This document shows positions 33,170 through 42,053 of a stretch of DNA of 64,000 nt, in pieces. Within the stretch, counting starts at the first letter, position 1. Each line of letters begins with the position of its first letter. Source of the DNA: Pseudomonas farris (GTDB taxonomy: Bacteria; Pseudomonadota; Gammaproteobacteria; Pseudomonadales; Pseudomonadaceae); assembly GCF_019145235.1 (NCBI RefSeq), contig NZ_JAHSTV010000013.1, positions 62,001 to 126,000 on the forward strand, read 5' to 3'. The position numbers and the translations under genes are program-made. The notes beneath the pieces are model-generated. The model did no database searches. It saw nothing but the letters and a program-made list of their open reading frames with translations, and had not been told where the DNA came from.

Positions 33170-35317
33170 ATGATTTACGAAGGTAAAGCCATCACGGTTA
33201 AGGCTCTTGAAAGTGGCATCGTCGAATTGAAATTCGACCTCAAGGGTGAGTCCGTCAACAAGTTCAACCGTCTTACCCTGAACGAACTGCGTCAGGCTGT
33301 AGACACCATCAAGGCAGATGCTTCGATCAAGGGTGTGATCGTCAGCAGTGGCAAGGACGTGTTCATCGTCGGCGCCGACATCACCGAATTCGTCGACAAC
33401 TTCAAGCTGCCGGATGCAGAGCTTGTTGCTGGTAACCTCGAAGCCAACAAGATTTTCAGCGATTTCGAAGACCTCAACGTCCCGACTGTCGCCGCGATCA
33501 ATGGCATCGCACTGGGTGGCGGTCTGGAAATGTGCCTGGCGGCAGATTTCCGCGTCATGGCCAATACCGCCAAAATCGGTCTGCCGGAAGTCAAGCTGGG
33601 CATCTACCCGGGCTTCGGCGGTACTGTGCGTCTGCCGCGCATCATCGGTGCCGACAACGCCATCGAGTGGATTGCCGCCGGTAAGGAAAACCGCGCTGAA
33701 GACGCGCTGAAAGTCGGTGCCGTCGACGCCGTGGTCGCACCAGAGAAATTGCAGGAAGCGGCTCTGAACCTGGTCAAGGACGCCATCTCCGGTGAGTTTG
33801 ACTACAAGGCCAAGCGTCAGCCGAAGCTCGAGAAGCTCAAGCTCAACGCCATCGAACAAATGATGTCGTTCGAAACCGCCAAAGGTTTCGTGGCCGGTCA
33901 AGCGGGCCCGAACTACCCGGCACCGGTTGAAGCGATCAAGACTATCCAGAAAGCTGCGAACTTCGGTCGCGACAAGGCGCTGGAAGTCGAAGCCACCGGT
34001 TTCGTCAAACTGGCCAAGACCTCTGCCGCGCAGAGCTTGATCGGTCTGTTCCTGAACGATCAGGAACTGAAGAAAAAGGCCAAGGCCTACGACGAAATCG
34101 CCAAAGACGTGAAGCAGGCCGCCGTATTGGGCGCTGGCATCATGGGTGGTGGTATTGCTTATCAGTCGGCCTCCAAAGGTACGCCGATCCTGATGAAGGA
34201 CATCAACGAGCACGGCATCGAGCAAGGTCTGGCCGAAGCCGCCAAGCTGCTGGTGGGCCGCGTTGATAAAGGTCGCATGACCCCGGCGAAAATGGCCGAA
34301 GTGCTCAACGGCATTCGTCCGACCCTGTCCTACGGTGATTTCGGTCACGTCGACCTGGTCGTCGAAGCCGTTGTCGAGAACCCGAAGGTCAAGCAAGCCG
34401 TTCTGGCCGAAGTTGAAGACAAGGTCAAAGAGGACACCATCCTCGCGTCCAACACTTCGACCATTTCCATCACCTTGCTGGCCAAAGCCCTCAAGCGTCC
34501 GGAAAACTTCGTCGGCATGCACTTTTTCAACCCGGTGCACATGATGCCGCTGGTTGAAGTGATCCGTGGCGAGAAGTCCAGCGAAGTGGCCGTTGCCACC
34601 ACCGTTGCCTACGCCAAGAAAATGGGCAAGAACCCGATCGTCGTCAACGACTGCCCGGGCTTCCTGGTCAACCGGGTGCTATTCCCGTACTTCGGCGGTT
34701 TCGCCAAACTGGTCAGCGCCGGCGTGGACTTCGTCCGCATCGACAAGGTCATGGAAAAGTTTGGCTGGCCAATGGGCCCCGCATACCTGATGGATGTGGT
34801 CGGCATCGACACCGGTCACCACGGTCGCGATGTAATGGCTGAAGGCTTCCCGGATCGCATGAAGGACGATCGCCGTTCAGCCGTCGACGTGCTCTACGAA
34901 GCCAAGCGCCTGGGCCAGAAGAATGGCAAAGGCTTCTACGCCTACGAGACCGACAAGCGCGGCAAGCAGAAGAAAGTCGCCGATCCTTCGGTACTGGAAG
35001 TGCTCAAGCCAATCGTGTTCGAACAGCGCGAAGTCACTGACGAAGACATCATCAACTGGATGATGATCCCGTTGTGCCTGGAAACCGTGCGTTGCCTGGA
35101 AGACGGCATCGTCGAAACCGCCGCCGAAGCCGACATGGGTCTGGTCTACGGTATTGGTTTCCCTCCATTCCGTGGCGGTGCGCTGCGCTACATCGACTCG
35201 ATCGGTGTTGCAGAGTTCGTTGCCCTGGCTGACCAGTACGCTGATTTGGGCGCGCTGTACCACCCGACCGCGAAGCTGCGTGAAATGGCCAAAAACGGTC
35301 AGAGCTTCTTCGGTTAA
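33170..35317 (+). CDS. fadB: FadB, fatty-acid oxidation complex alpha subunit
   Basis: 715 residues from the ATG at 33170 (MIYEGKAITVK), with GGAG upstream; the 35 codons open before it are not conserved-looking. The N-terminal enoyl-CoA hydratase/isomerase part (GIALGGGLEMCLAADFRV, LPEVKLGIYPGFGGTVRLP) carries the two catalytic Glu. The C-terminal 3-hydroxyacyl-CoA dehydrogenase has NAD motif GAGIMGGGIAY and the catalytic His in MHFFNPVHMMPLVEV. It forms an alpha2beta2 complex with FadA for aerobic beta-oxidation. fadA follows after 30 bp. Confidence 0.98.
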   Translation: MIYEGKAITVKALESGIVELKFDLKGESVNKFNRLTLNELRQAVDTIKADASIKGVIVSSGKDVFIVGADITEFVDNFKLPDAELVAGNLEANKIFSDFEDLNVPTVAAINGIALGGGLEMCLAADFRVMANTAKIGLPEVKLGIYPGFGGTVRLPRIIGADNAIEWIAAGKENRAEDALKVGAVDAVVAPEKLQEAALNLVKDAISGEFDYKAKRQPKLEKLKLNAIEQMMSFETAKGFVAGQAGPNYPAPVEAIKTIQKAANFGRDKALEVEATGFVKLAKTSAAQSLIGLFLNDQELKKKAKAYDEIAKDVKQAAVLGAGIMGGGIAYQSASKGTPILMKDINEHGIEQGLAEAAKLLVGRVDKGRMTPAKMAEVLNGIRPTLSYGDFGHVDLVVEAVVENPKVKQAVLAEVEDKVKEDTILASNTSTISITLLAKALKRPENFVGMHFFNPVHMMPLVEVIRGEKSSEVAVATTVAYAKKMGKNPIVVNDCPGFLVNRVLFPYFGGFAKLVSAGVDFVRIDKVMEKFGWPMGPAYLMDVVGIDTGHHGRDVMAEGFPDRMKDDRRSAVDVLYEAKRLGQKNGKGFYAYETDKRGKQKKVADPSVLEVLKPIVFEQREVTDEDIINWMMIPLCLETVRCLEDGIVETAAEADMGLVYGIGFPPFRGGALRYIDSIGVAEFVALADQYADLGALYHPTAKLREMAKNGQSFFG

Positions 35318-35347
35318 GCGCCCACACTAGAGCGAGAGTGAAAGTAT

Positions 35348-36523
35348 ATGAGCTTGAATCCTAGAGACGTCGTGATTGTCGACTTCGGTCGTACGCCGAT
35401 GGGCCGCTCCAAGGGCGGCATGCACCGCAACACCCGCGCCGAAGACATGTCGGCGCACCTGATCAGCAAATTGCTGGAACGCAACGTCAAGGTCGACCCG
35501 AGCGAAGTTGAAGACGTGATCTGGGGCTGTGTGAACCAGACCCTGGAGCAGGGCTGGAACATCGCCCGCATGGCATCCCTGATGACGCAGATCCCGCACA
35601 CCGCGGCCGGCCAGACCGTCAGTCGTCTGTGTGGCTCGTCGATGAGTGCTCTGCACACCGCTGCGCAAGCGATCATGACCGGTAACGGTGACGTGTTCGT
35701 GGTTGGCGGCGTCGAGCATATGGGTCACGTGAGCATGATGCACGGTGTCGATCCGAACCCGCACATGTCCCTGTACGCGGCGAAAGCCTCGGGCATGATG
35801 GGCCTGACCGCGGAAATGCTCGGCAAAATGCACGGCATTACTCGCGAACAACAGGACGCTTTTGGCGTGCGCTCCCACCAGCTCGCCCACAAGGCGACTC
35901 TGGAAGGCAAGTTCAAAGACGAAATCATCCCGATGCAGGGCTACGACGAGAACGGTTTCCTGAAACTGTTCGACTACGACGAAACCATTCGTCCGGAAAC
36001 CACCCTGGAAAGCCTGGCGGCCCTGAAGCCAGCGTTTAACCCGAAGGGCGGCACCGTGACAGCCGGTACTTCGTCGCAGATCACCGACGGTGCTTCGTGC
36101 ATGATCGTGATGTCGGCGCAGCGTGCCCAGGATCTGGGCATCCAGCCGATGGCGGTGATTCGTTCGATGGCAGTGGCAGGTGTGGATCCGGCGATCATGG
36201 GCTATGGTCCAGTACCGGCAACACAAAAAGCATTGAAGCGCGCGGGCCTTGGCATCAACGATATTGACTTCTTCGAGCTCAACGAAGCTTTCGCCGCACA
36301 GGCGCTGCCAGTGCTGAAAGATTTGAAAGTGCTCGACAAGATGAACGAGAAGGTTAACCTGCACGGCGGCGCGATCGCCCTGGGTCACCCGTTCGGTTGT
36401 TCCGGTGCCCGTATCTCCGGCACTTTGCTGAACGTGATGAAGCAGAATGGCGGCACCTTCGGGGTGGCTACCATGTGCATTGGTCTCGGCCAAGGCATCT
36501 CCACCGTCTTCGAACGCGTTTAA
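35348..36523 (+). CDS. fadA: FadA, 3-ketoacyl-CoA thiolase
   Basis: 391 residues. Thiolase active-site Cys in SRLCGSSMSAL, His in ALGHPFGCSGAR and the second Cys in CIGLGQG near the C-terminus. It performs the last step of beta-oxidation, releasing acetyl-CoA. It is in an operon with fadB and is ended by a clear terminator. Confidence 0.98.
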   Translation: MSLNPRDVVIVDFGRTPMGRSKGGMHRNTRAEDMSAHLISKLLERNVKVDPSEVEDVIWGCVNQTLEQGWNIARMASLMTQIPHTAAGQTVSRLCGSSMSALHTAAQAIMTGNGDVFVVGGVEHMGHVSMMHGVDPNPHMSLYAAKASGMMGLTAEMLGKMHGITREQQDAFGVRSHQLAHKATLEGKFKDEIIPMQGYDENGFLKLFDYDETIRPETTLESLAALKPAFNPKGGTVTAGTSSQITDGASCMIVMSAQRAQDLGIQPMAVIRSMAVAGVDPAIMGYGPVPATQKALKRAGLGINDIDFFELNEAFAAQALPVLKDLKVLDKMNEKVNLHGGAIALGHPFGCSGARISGTLLNVMKQNGGTFGVATMCIGLGQGISTVFERV

Positions 36524-36540
36524 GCGTTTCGTTGATGGAA

Positions 36541-36571
36541 GCCGGGGCCAAGTGCCCCGGTTTTTGTTTTT
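36541..36571 (+). terminator. terminator of fadBA
   Basis: CCGGGGC-CAAGT-GCCCCGG followed by TTTTTGTTTTT, about 18 nt after the fadA stop. Confidence 0.95.
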
Positions 36572-36621
36572 CCGGATTTATTTTGTTTTTATTTTGAAAA
36601 AATTTCAGTGAGGGCCAAAGC

Positions 36622-36858
36622 ATGCCGATACAACCTGGGCTCTACGAACATTACAAAGGTCCGCAGTACCGCGTATTCGCTGTTGCGCGGCATTCGGAAA
36701 CCGAAGAGGAAGTAGTCTTTTACCAAGCCCTGTATGGCGATTACGGCTTTTGGGTGCGCCCCTTGAGCATGTTCCTGGAGTCGGTCGAGGTTGACGGTGA
36801 ACAGGTGCCACGCTTTGCTTTGGTGCAAGCCGAACCGAGCGTTTTTCCGCAGTCATAA
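36622..36858 (+). CDS. DUF1653 domain protein
   Basis: 78 residues. The sequence PGLYEHYKGPQYRVFAVARHSET ... FYQALYGDYGFWVRPLSMF is the compact DUF1653 domain from end to end. The biochemical role is not known. It lies between fadA and topA, with a start preceded by GAGGG. Confidence 0.88.
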   Translation: MPIQPGLYEHYKGPQYRVFAVARHSETEEEVVFYQALYGDYGFWVRPLSMFLESVEVDGEQVPRFALVQAEPSVFPQS

Positions 36859-36883
36859 GGGGAGTGCGCGCAGAACCCTGCGC

Positions 36884-36912
36884 TTGACCTCACCTTGTAG
36901 CCACTATATATA
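36884..36912 (+). promoter_or_regulatory. sigma-70 promoter of topA
   Basis: TTGACC, 17 bp, TATATA (36907-36912), about 60 bp before the topA ATG. A very A/T-rich -10 region (ACTATATATAG) is consistent with supercoiling-sensitive control, which is known for topA in E. coli; that link is inference here. Confidence 0.65.
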
Positions 36913-36972
36913 GCGGTGCCGCGTCAGGCGCCAACCGCCTTTCACTTCTAGAATTCAGGAATTTTCTGATCC

Positions 36973-39600
36973 ATGGGCAAATCGCTGGTCATTGTGGAAT
37001 CCCCGGCTAAGGCCAAGACCATCAACAAGTATCTGGGTAACCAATACGTGGTGAAGTCGAGTATCGGCCATATCCGAGACCTGCCCACCAGCGGTTCGGC
37101 TAGCGCCAGCAAAGAGCCTGCCGCCAAGCGCGGCAAGGCCGCCGCAGGTGAAGGTCCGGTGCTCACGCCGAAAGAGAAAGCGCGCAAGCAGCTGGTCTCG
37201 CGCATGGGTGTCGATCCCGATCATGGCTGGAAAGCCAAGTACGAGATCCTCCCGGGCAAGGAAAAAGTCATCGAAGAGCTGCGCCGGCTCGCCAAAGATG
37301 CTGACACCATCTATCTCGCAACCGACTTGGATCGCGAGGGGGAAGCCATTGCCTGGCACCTGCGCGAAGCCATCGGTGGTGACGACAGCCGCTACAAGCG
37401 CGTGGTGTTCAACGAAATCACCAAGAAAGCGATCCAGGAAGCCTTCTCCAAACCGGGCGAGCTGGACATCGATCGAGTAAACGCCCAGCAGGCGCGTCGC
37501 TTCCTCGACCGCGTGGTGGGTTACATGGTTTCGCCGCTGCTGTGGGCCAAGGTCGCCCGTGGCCTGTCCGCCGGTCGCGTGCAATCGGTTGCCGTGAAGC
37601 TGGTGGTCGAGCGTGAGCGTGAAATTCGCGCGTTCAACCCGGAAGAGTACTGGGAAGTTCATGCCGACCTCGGCACCGCCAAGGGCGCGACCGTGCGTTT
37701 CGACGTAGCCCGCGAGAAAGGCGAAGCCTTCAAGCCGCTGAACGAAGCCCAGGCCATGGCCGCGCTGGAAAAGCTCAAGGCTTCCAGCTACAGCATCGTC
37801 AAGCGCGAAGACAAACCGACCAGCAGTAAGCCGTCGGCACCGTTCATCACCTCCACCCTGCAACAGGCCGCGAGTAACCGCCTGGGCTTCGGTGTGAAGA
37901 AAACCATGATGATGGCCCAGCGTTTGTACGAAGCCGGCTACATCACGTATATGCGTACTGACTCCACCAACCTCTCGGTCGATGCCGTGGCGATGGCGCG
38001 TACCTATATTGAAGGTGAGTTCGGCAAGAAGTACCTGCCGGAAAACCCGAACGTCTACAGCAGCAAGGAAGGCGCACAAGAGGCTCACGAAGCGATTCGT
38101 CCGTCCGACGCTAATACCGAGCCAAGCAAGCTGTCGGGCATGGAGCGTGATGCCGAGCGGCTTTACGAGCTGATCTGGCGCCAGTTCCTGGCCTGCCAGA
38201 TGCTGCCGGCGCAATACCTGTCGACCACAGTCACCGTCGGTGCCGGCGACTTCGAGCTGCGTGCCAAGGGCCGCATCCTGAAGTTCGACGGTTACACCCG
38301 CGTCATGCCGCAAATTGCCAAGCCTGGCGATGACGACGTGCTGCCGGACATGGCCCAGGGCGACGCGATGAAGCTGATCAAGCTTGATCCGACCCAGCAC
38401 TTTACCAAGCCGCCGGCGCGTTACTCGGAAGCCAGCCTGGTTAAAGAAATGGAAAAACGCGGCATCGGTCGTCCTTCGACCTACGCGGCGATCATTTCGA
38501 CCATCCAGGACCGCGGCTACGTGGCGCTGCACAACCGTCGTTTCTACTCGGAAAAGATGGGCGACATCGTCACCGAGCGTCTGGCCGAGAGCTTCTCCAA
38601 TCTCATGGACTACGGCTTCACCGCCGGCATGGAAGAGAACCTCGATGACGTCGCTCAGGGCGAACGCGACTGGAAAAACGTGCTCGACGAGTTCTACGGC
38701 GACTTCAAGAAGAAACTCGAAGTGGCTGAAAGCGCCGAAGGCGGCATGCGCGCCAACCAGCCGGTAATGACTGACATTCCGTGCGTGTTGTGCGGTCGTC
38801 CAATGCAGATTCGTACGGCCTCGACGGGCGTGTTCCTCGGTTGCTCGGGCTATAGCCTGCCGCCGAAAGAGCGCTGCAAAGCCACCGTCAACCTGGTGCC
38901 GGGCGATGAAATCGCCGCGGACGACGAAGGTGAGTCCGAGTCGCTGGTCCTGCGTGGCAAGCATCGCTGCCCGATCTGCAGCACGGCGATGGACGCTTAC
39001 CTGCTCGACGAGAAGCGCAAGCTGCACATCTGCGGTAACAACCCGGATTGCTCTGGTTACGAAATCGAAGAGGGCACCTACCGCATCAAGGGTTATGAAG
39101 GCCCGAGCCTGGAGTGCGACAAGTGCGGCAGCGAGATGCAGCTCAAGACCGGCCGTTTCGGCAAGTTCTTCGGTTGCACCAACGTCACCTGCAAGAACAC
39201 CCGCAAGCTGCTGAAAAGCGGTGACGCGGCGCCGCCGAAGATGGATCCGGTGAAGATGCCTGAGCTCAAATGCGAAAAGGTCAACGACACCTACATCCTG
39301 CGCGACGGTGCTTCCGGCTTGTTCCTGGCGGCCAGCCAGTTCCCGAAAAATCGCGAGACCCGTGCTCCGTTGGTCATGGAGATCGTGCCGCACAAGGATG
39401 AGATCGACCCGAAGTATCACTTCCTCTGCGAAGCGCCGAAGAAAGATCCGGACGGTCTCCCAGCAGTGATCCGTTACAGCCGCAAGACCAAAGAGCAGTA
39501 CGTGCAGACAGAGGTCGACGGTAAGCCGACTGGCTGGAAAGCGTATTACGACGGCGGCAAGTGGACGGTTGAAGACAAGCGTCCATCAGCCAAGGCTTAA
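36973..39600 (+). CDS. topA: DNA topoisomerase I
   Basis: 875 residues. The Toprim domain begins SLVIVESPAKAKTINKYLG and includes ATDLDREGEAIAWHL. The catalytic Tyr is in GYITYMRTDSTN. The C-terminal third has Cys4 zinc ribbons (CVLCGRP, CPICSTAMDA with CGNNPDC, CDKCGSEM with CTNVTC). It relaxes negative supercoils. The ribosome site is poor: AGGA lies about 14 nt before the ATG. Confidence 0.98.
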   Translation: MGKSLVIVESPAKAKTINKYLGNQYVVKSSIGHIRDLPTSGSASASKEPAAKRGKAAAGEGPVLTPKEKARKQLVSRMGVDPDHGWKAKYEILPGKEKVIEELRRLAKDADTIYLATDLDREGEAIAWHLREAIGGDDSRYKRVVFNEITKKAIQEAFSKPGELDIDRVNAQQARRFLDRVVGYMVSPLLWAKVARGLSAGRVQSVAVKLVVEREREIRAFNPEEYWEVHADLGTAKGATVRFDVAREKGEAFKPLNEAQAMAALEKLKASSYSIVKREDKPTSSKPSAPFITSTLQQAASNRLGFGVKKTMMMAQRLYEAGYITYMRTDSTNLSVDAVAMARTYIEGEFGKKYLPENPNVYSSKEGAQEAHEAIRPSDANTEPSKLSGMERDAERLYELIWRQFLACQMLPAQYLSTTVTVGAGDFELRAKGRILKFDGYTRVMPQIAKPGDDDVLPDMAQGDAMKLIKLDPTQHFTKPPARYSEASLVKEMEKRGIGRPSTYAAIISTIQDRGYVALHNRRFYSEKMGDIVTERLAESFSNLMDYGFTAGMEENLDDVAQGERDWKNVLDEFYGDFKKKLEVAESAEGGMRANQPVMTDIPCVLCGRPMQIRTASTGVFLGCSGYSLPPKERCKATVNLVPGDEIAADDEGESESLVLRGKHRCPICSTAMDAYLLDEKRKLHICGNNPDCSGYEIEEGTYRIKGYEGPSLECDKCGSEMQLKTGRFGKFFGCTNVTCKNTRKLLKSGDAAPPKMDPVKMPELKCEKVNDTYILRDGASGLFLAASQFPKNRETRAPLVMEIVPHKDEIDPKYHFLCEAPKKDPDGLPAVIRYSRKTKEQYVQTEVDGKPTGWKAYYDGGKWTVEDKRPSAKA

Positions 39601-39614
39601 AAGGCTGTACACAA

Positions 39615-39656
39615 AAGGCCGCATGACAACTCTCGGGTTTTCATGCGGCCTTTTGT
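39615..39656 (+). terminator. terminator of topA
   Basis: AAAGGCCGCATGA ... TCATGCGGCCTTTTGTTTTG, a stem of about 12 bp with a 15 nt loop, starting 14 nt after the stop. Confidence 0.93.
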
Positions 39657-39738
39657 TTTGGGCTTGCGGGAAGCTCAGGTGATCCACGACACTGTCTGAC
39701 CTGCGTGAAGCAATTATTTCGTTGTGGAGGCTGCCGTC

Positions 39739-40263
39739 ATGGCCCACGAACTCTATACCCGTACCAACCAGAAGATTTATTTCGCCGGCCTGTCGCTGGA
39801 AGCGCTGGCCAAAGCCGAAGAGGGGCGGGCGATGAACTCCCTGGCGCTGATTCAGGCCGGACGCGAATCGGCGTTGTTTCACCTGTACGGTGCGCTGTTG
39901 GGGCTGTGCCATGAAATCGCTGGTTTCTATCGTTTGCCTCAGGCCAATGCACCGCGGGCAGAGATGCTGCTTACCCGCGAAGTGCTCGAAACCATCGCTA
40001 TTCCGGAAATGGCCGAGATGGTTGAACTGGCGCAAAACCCTGAAACCTGGCTAGCCAAGCTGCTGTCGGCACATGCAGCACTGTTTCAGCCGCCTCGCGC
40101 TCCGCACAAGCCCAAGGGCGATGTGACGCAACCGCTTATTCTGGCCGTTAATCTGGATGAAGAAGAGGCGCCGGAAGAGCTGAGTCGGGAAGAGCTGGAG
40201 AGCTGGCGTCAGAACCTTAAAAGCCTGGCGATTCGGTTTCGCGAAGGGTTGAACGAGTGCTGA
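39739..40263 (+). CDS. conserved hypothetical protein (PA3010-like, DUF6586 type)
   Basis: 174 residues from the ATG at 39739, with GGAGG upstream; a frame five codons longer is rejected. It is mostly helical, with no membrane span: YTRTNQKIYFAGLSLEALAKAEEG, then a helical bundle, and an acidic C-terminal part (LDEEEAPEELSREELESW). Function is unknown. Its place between topA and the lexA-sulA locus is kept from P. aeruginosa. Confidence 0.8.
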   Translation: MAHELYTRTNQKIYFAGLSLEALAKAEEGRAMNSLALIQAGRESALFHLYGALLGLCHEIAGFYRLPQANAPRAEMLLTREVLETIAIPEMAEMVELAQNPETWLAKLLSAHAALFQPPRAPHKPKGDVTQPLILAVNLDEEEAPEELSREELESWRQNLKSLAIRFREGLNEC

Positions 40264-40404
40264 AAGATTGAGTGTTTAGGGATGGGTCCGCTCAAGGAAG
40301 AGTGATGTCAGAAATTTCTCTTCGTGATGGCATTTGGTCAAGATCCCGAGCGAAGCTTGGCTGATGCCTATATAATCCCCGCCTTTCGTGGAGAACAGAC
40401 CTTT

Positions 40405-40638
40405 ATGCCAACGTCCTTTCTAGAAATTGTCGAGTTACCAGACGGCCGAATCGAGCTGCGCAGGGCCGAGGACGAGGGTTCTCTGGTTACTTTGGATTTC
40501 TCCGAGGATGCCAAGGTTTTCCTGCAAGGCCAGCATGTGGAAGTCGCCAAGGCGATGTTGAGCGTCGGTGTTCAGATGGCAGGACGCCTGGTTGAAGGCG
40601 AATTTGATAAGGAAGAGGGGCCGCGGGTTCTTCATTGA
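40405..40638 (+). CDS. small conserved hypothetical protein (PA3009-like)
   Basis: 77 residues from the ATG at 40405. It reads SFLEIVELPDGRIELRRAED and AKVFLQGQHVEVAKAMLSVGVQMAG, probably a small beta-then-helix soluble protein. A TATAAT lies 29 bp upstream (40371-40376), but no good -35 is seen. Function is unknown. It is convergent with sulA. Confidence 0.8.
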   Translation: MPTSFLEIVELPDGRIELRRAEDEGSLVTLDFSEDAKVFLQGQHVEVAKAMLSVGVQMAGRLVEGEFDKEEGPRVLH

Positions 40639-40675
40639 TCCCGCCCGTCGGATTCTTCGGATACCTCTACAGATT

Positions 40676-40716
40676 GGCTTCTCTATCCCTGGAGAAGCCC
40701 CGCGCTGTTCAGCGCG
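40676..40716. repeat. two adjacent hairpins between the 40405 gene and sulA
   Basis: GGCTTCTC-N8-GAGAAGCC (40676-40699) is followed directly by CGCGCTG-TT-CAGCGCG (40701-40716). There is no T run, so their role in terminating sulA-lexA or the convergent gene is uncertain. Confidence 0.5.
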
Positions 40717-40731
40717 CACAGTGTTTGTCAG

Positions 40732-41205
40732 TTAACCCAGTCGAATATTCAGACTTTGCGCATCCCCGATACGGGCGGCGCTGATCAGCTGTTGCCGCGA
40801 CGTTGTGCTCAGCGGGTTAAGCCAGCTGACGACCGTATGGCTGCGGCCAAGTCGCAAGGCTTCGCAGGTTAACTGCTGAGCGCTCTGCGTGCCGCGCGGT
40901 TGCAGGAGCAGAATGCGCTCACGATTCAGACCAGCGTCGCGTAACCAGGCTTGTGTCAGGCTGGCGGGCGGGGCGATCAGTGTCAGCCAGCGTGCATCCT
41001 GATCCTGACTCAGTTCCCTGAGAATCGGTGCCAGAAGGTTCAGGCAGTTCCCGGCCGCGCCGCGCAGTGATAGCTCGCTGAAGACTTCAGGCTCGGCGCT
41101 CCAGGGCGATTCGACCACATCTTTCAGGATCGGCGCCAATGGCTGTGCCATGAACGCCTCAAACAACGGCAGTTGGGCTTGCTGTGAGGTATGTGGGAAC
41201 TGCAT
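40732..41205 (-). CDS. sulA: SulA-like SOS cell-division inhibitor
   Basis: 157 residues of the SulA/RecA-like family: PEVFSELSLRGAAGNCLNLLAPILRELS, then RWLTLIAPPASLTQAWLRDAGL and HTVVSWLNPLS. SulA binds FtsZ to stop division during DNA damage. It lies 10 bp after lexA, so it is controlled by the same LexA boxes. The lexA-sulA operon arrangement is that of Pseudomonas. Confidence 0.93.
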   Translation of the reverse strand: MQFPHTSQQAQLPLFEAFMAQPLAPILKDVVESPWSAEPEVFSELSLRGAAGNCLNLLAPILRELSQDQDARWLTLIAPPASLTQAWLRDAGLNRERILLLQPRGTQSAQQLTCEALRLGRSHTVVSWLNPLSTTSRQQLISAARIGDAQSLNIRLG

Positions 41206-41215
41206 AAAGCCTCCT

Positions 41216-41824
41216 TTAGCGGCGAATCACGCCGACACTCAAGCCTTCGATAACCAGTTCCTGATCTTTCAGGTTGACTTCGATAGGGGCGAATTCAGGG
41301 TTTTCGGCAATCAACCAAACCTTGCTGCCGTCGCGCTTGAAGCGCTTGACGGTCACTTCGTCGCCGATCCGCGCCACCACGATCTGGCCGTTGCGGGCTT
41401 CACGGGTGGTGTGGACGGCCAGCAGGTCGCCGTCGAAAATGCCGACATCCTTCATGCTCATGCCATGGACCCGCAGCAGATAGTCGGCGCGAGGATGGAA
41501 GAAGGAAGGGTTGATGTTGCAGGATTCTTCGATGTGCTGCTGAGCGAGGATCGGCGCACCGGCGGCCACCCGGCCAATGATCGGCAAGCTGGACTCGTCG
41601 GCCTTGGCTTCGAAGCCAGGAATGCGGATGCCGCGGGAAGCGCCCGGAGTCATCTCGATCGCCCCCTTGCGGGCCAGCGCCTTGAGGTGTTCTTCCGCCG
41701 CGTTGGGCGACTTGAAACCCAGTTCCTGAGCGATTTCCGCGCGGGTCGGCGGGTAGCCGTTGTCTTCGAGGCAACGTTTGATGAAGGCCAGAATCTCTGC
41801 TTGGCGTGGCGTCAGCTTTAGCAT
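41216..41824 (-). CDS. lexA: LexA, SOS repressor
   Basis: 202 residues, the usual length. The N-terminal winged helix (TPRQAEILAFIKRCLEDNG, PPTRAEIAQELGF) is followed by a self-cleavage site at Ala88-Gly89 (RVAAGAP) and the catalytic dyad Ser123 (GMSMKDVG) and Lys160 (VTVKRFKRDG). It represses SOS genes until RecA filaments stimulate its cleavage. Two LexA boxes cover its own promoter. Operon with sulA. Confidence 0.98.
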   Translation of the reverse strand: MLKLTPRQAEILAFIKRCLEDNGYPPTRAEIAQELGFKSPNAAEEHLKALARKGAIEMTPGASRGIRIPGFEAKADESSLPIIGRVAAGAPILAQQHIEESCNINPSFFHPRADYLLRVHGMSMKDVGIFDGDLLAVHTTREARNGQIVVARIGDEVTVKRFKRDGSKVWLIAENPEFAPIEVNLKDQELVIEGLSVGVIRR

Positions 41825-41834
41825 ATTGATCGCT

Positions 41835-41850
41835 CTGTCTTTTTATACAG
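41835..41850 (-). promoter_or_regulatory. LexA box 1 (proximal)
   Basis: Minus strand CTGTATAAAAAGACAG, a full CTGT-N8-ACAG match, 11 bp upstream of the lexA ATG. Confidence 0.93.
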
Positions 41851-41853
41851 TGA

Positions 41854-41869
41854 CTGGGATTATATACAG
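41854..41869 (-). promoter_or_regulatory. LexA box 2 (distal)
   Basis: Minus strand CTGTATATAATCCCAG, CTGT-N8-CCAG with one mismatch in the second half. It covers the -10 hexamer of lexA. Confidence 0.85.
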
Positions 41870-41886
41870 TGAACGGGTCTTGGCAA
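41859..41886 (-). promoter_or_regulatory. lexA-sulA promoter
   Basis: Minus strand TTGCCA (41881-41886), 16 bp, TATAAT (41859-41864). The -10 lies inside LexA box 2, giving direct repression. Confidence 0.75.
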
Positions 41887-41994
41887 TGCCCCTTTTTTTG
41901 TCGACCGCTGGACGGTCATTTTGCTCGCTGATGGAAGCGGCACTGTTGTATGGTTAAATACCTGACCGACCATTCCCAAAACGAACCGCCAGAC

Positions 41995-42023
41995 TTGACA
42001 AGGCCAGGGCTGAAACGTATGTT
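41995..42023 (+). promoter_or_regulatory. psrA promoter
   Basis: TTGACA (41995-42000), 17 bp, TATGTT (42018-42023). The -10 lies within the first PsrA palindrome. Confidence 0.7.
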
Positions 42024-42038
42024 TCAAACAAGTGTTTG
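42012..42038 (+). promoter_or_regulatory. two abutting PsrA operators
   Basis: GAAAC-GTAT-GTTTC (42012-42025) and CAAAC-AAGT-GTTTG (42025-42038) share one base and both fit the known PsrA motif (G/C)AAAC-N2-4-GTTT(G/C). They cover the -10 and start region of psrA, as expected for autorepression relieved by long-chain fatty acids. Confidence 0.85.
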
Positions 42039-42053
42039 TCAGGCGGAGTAGCC

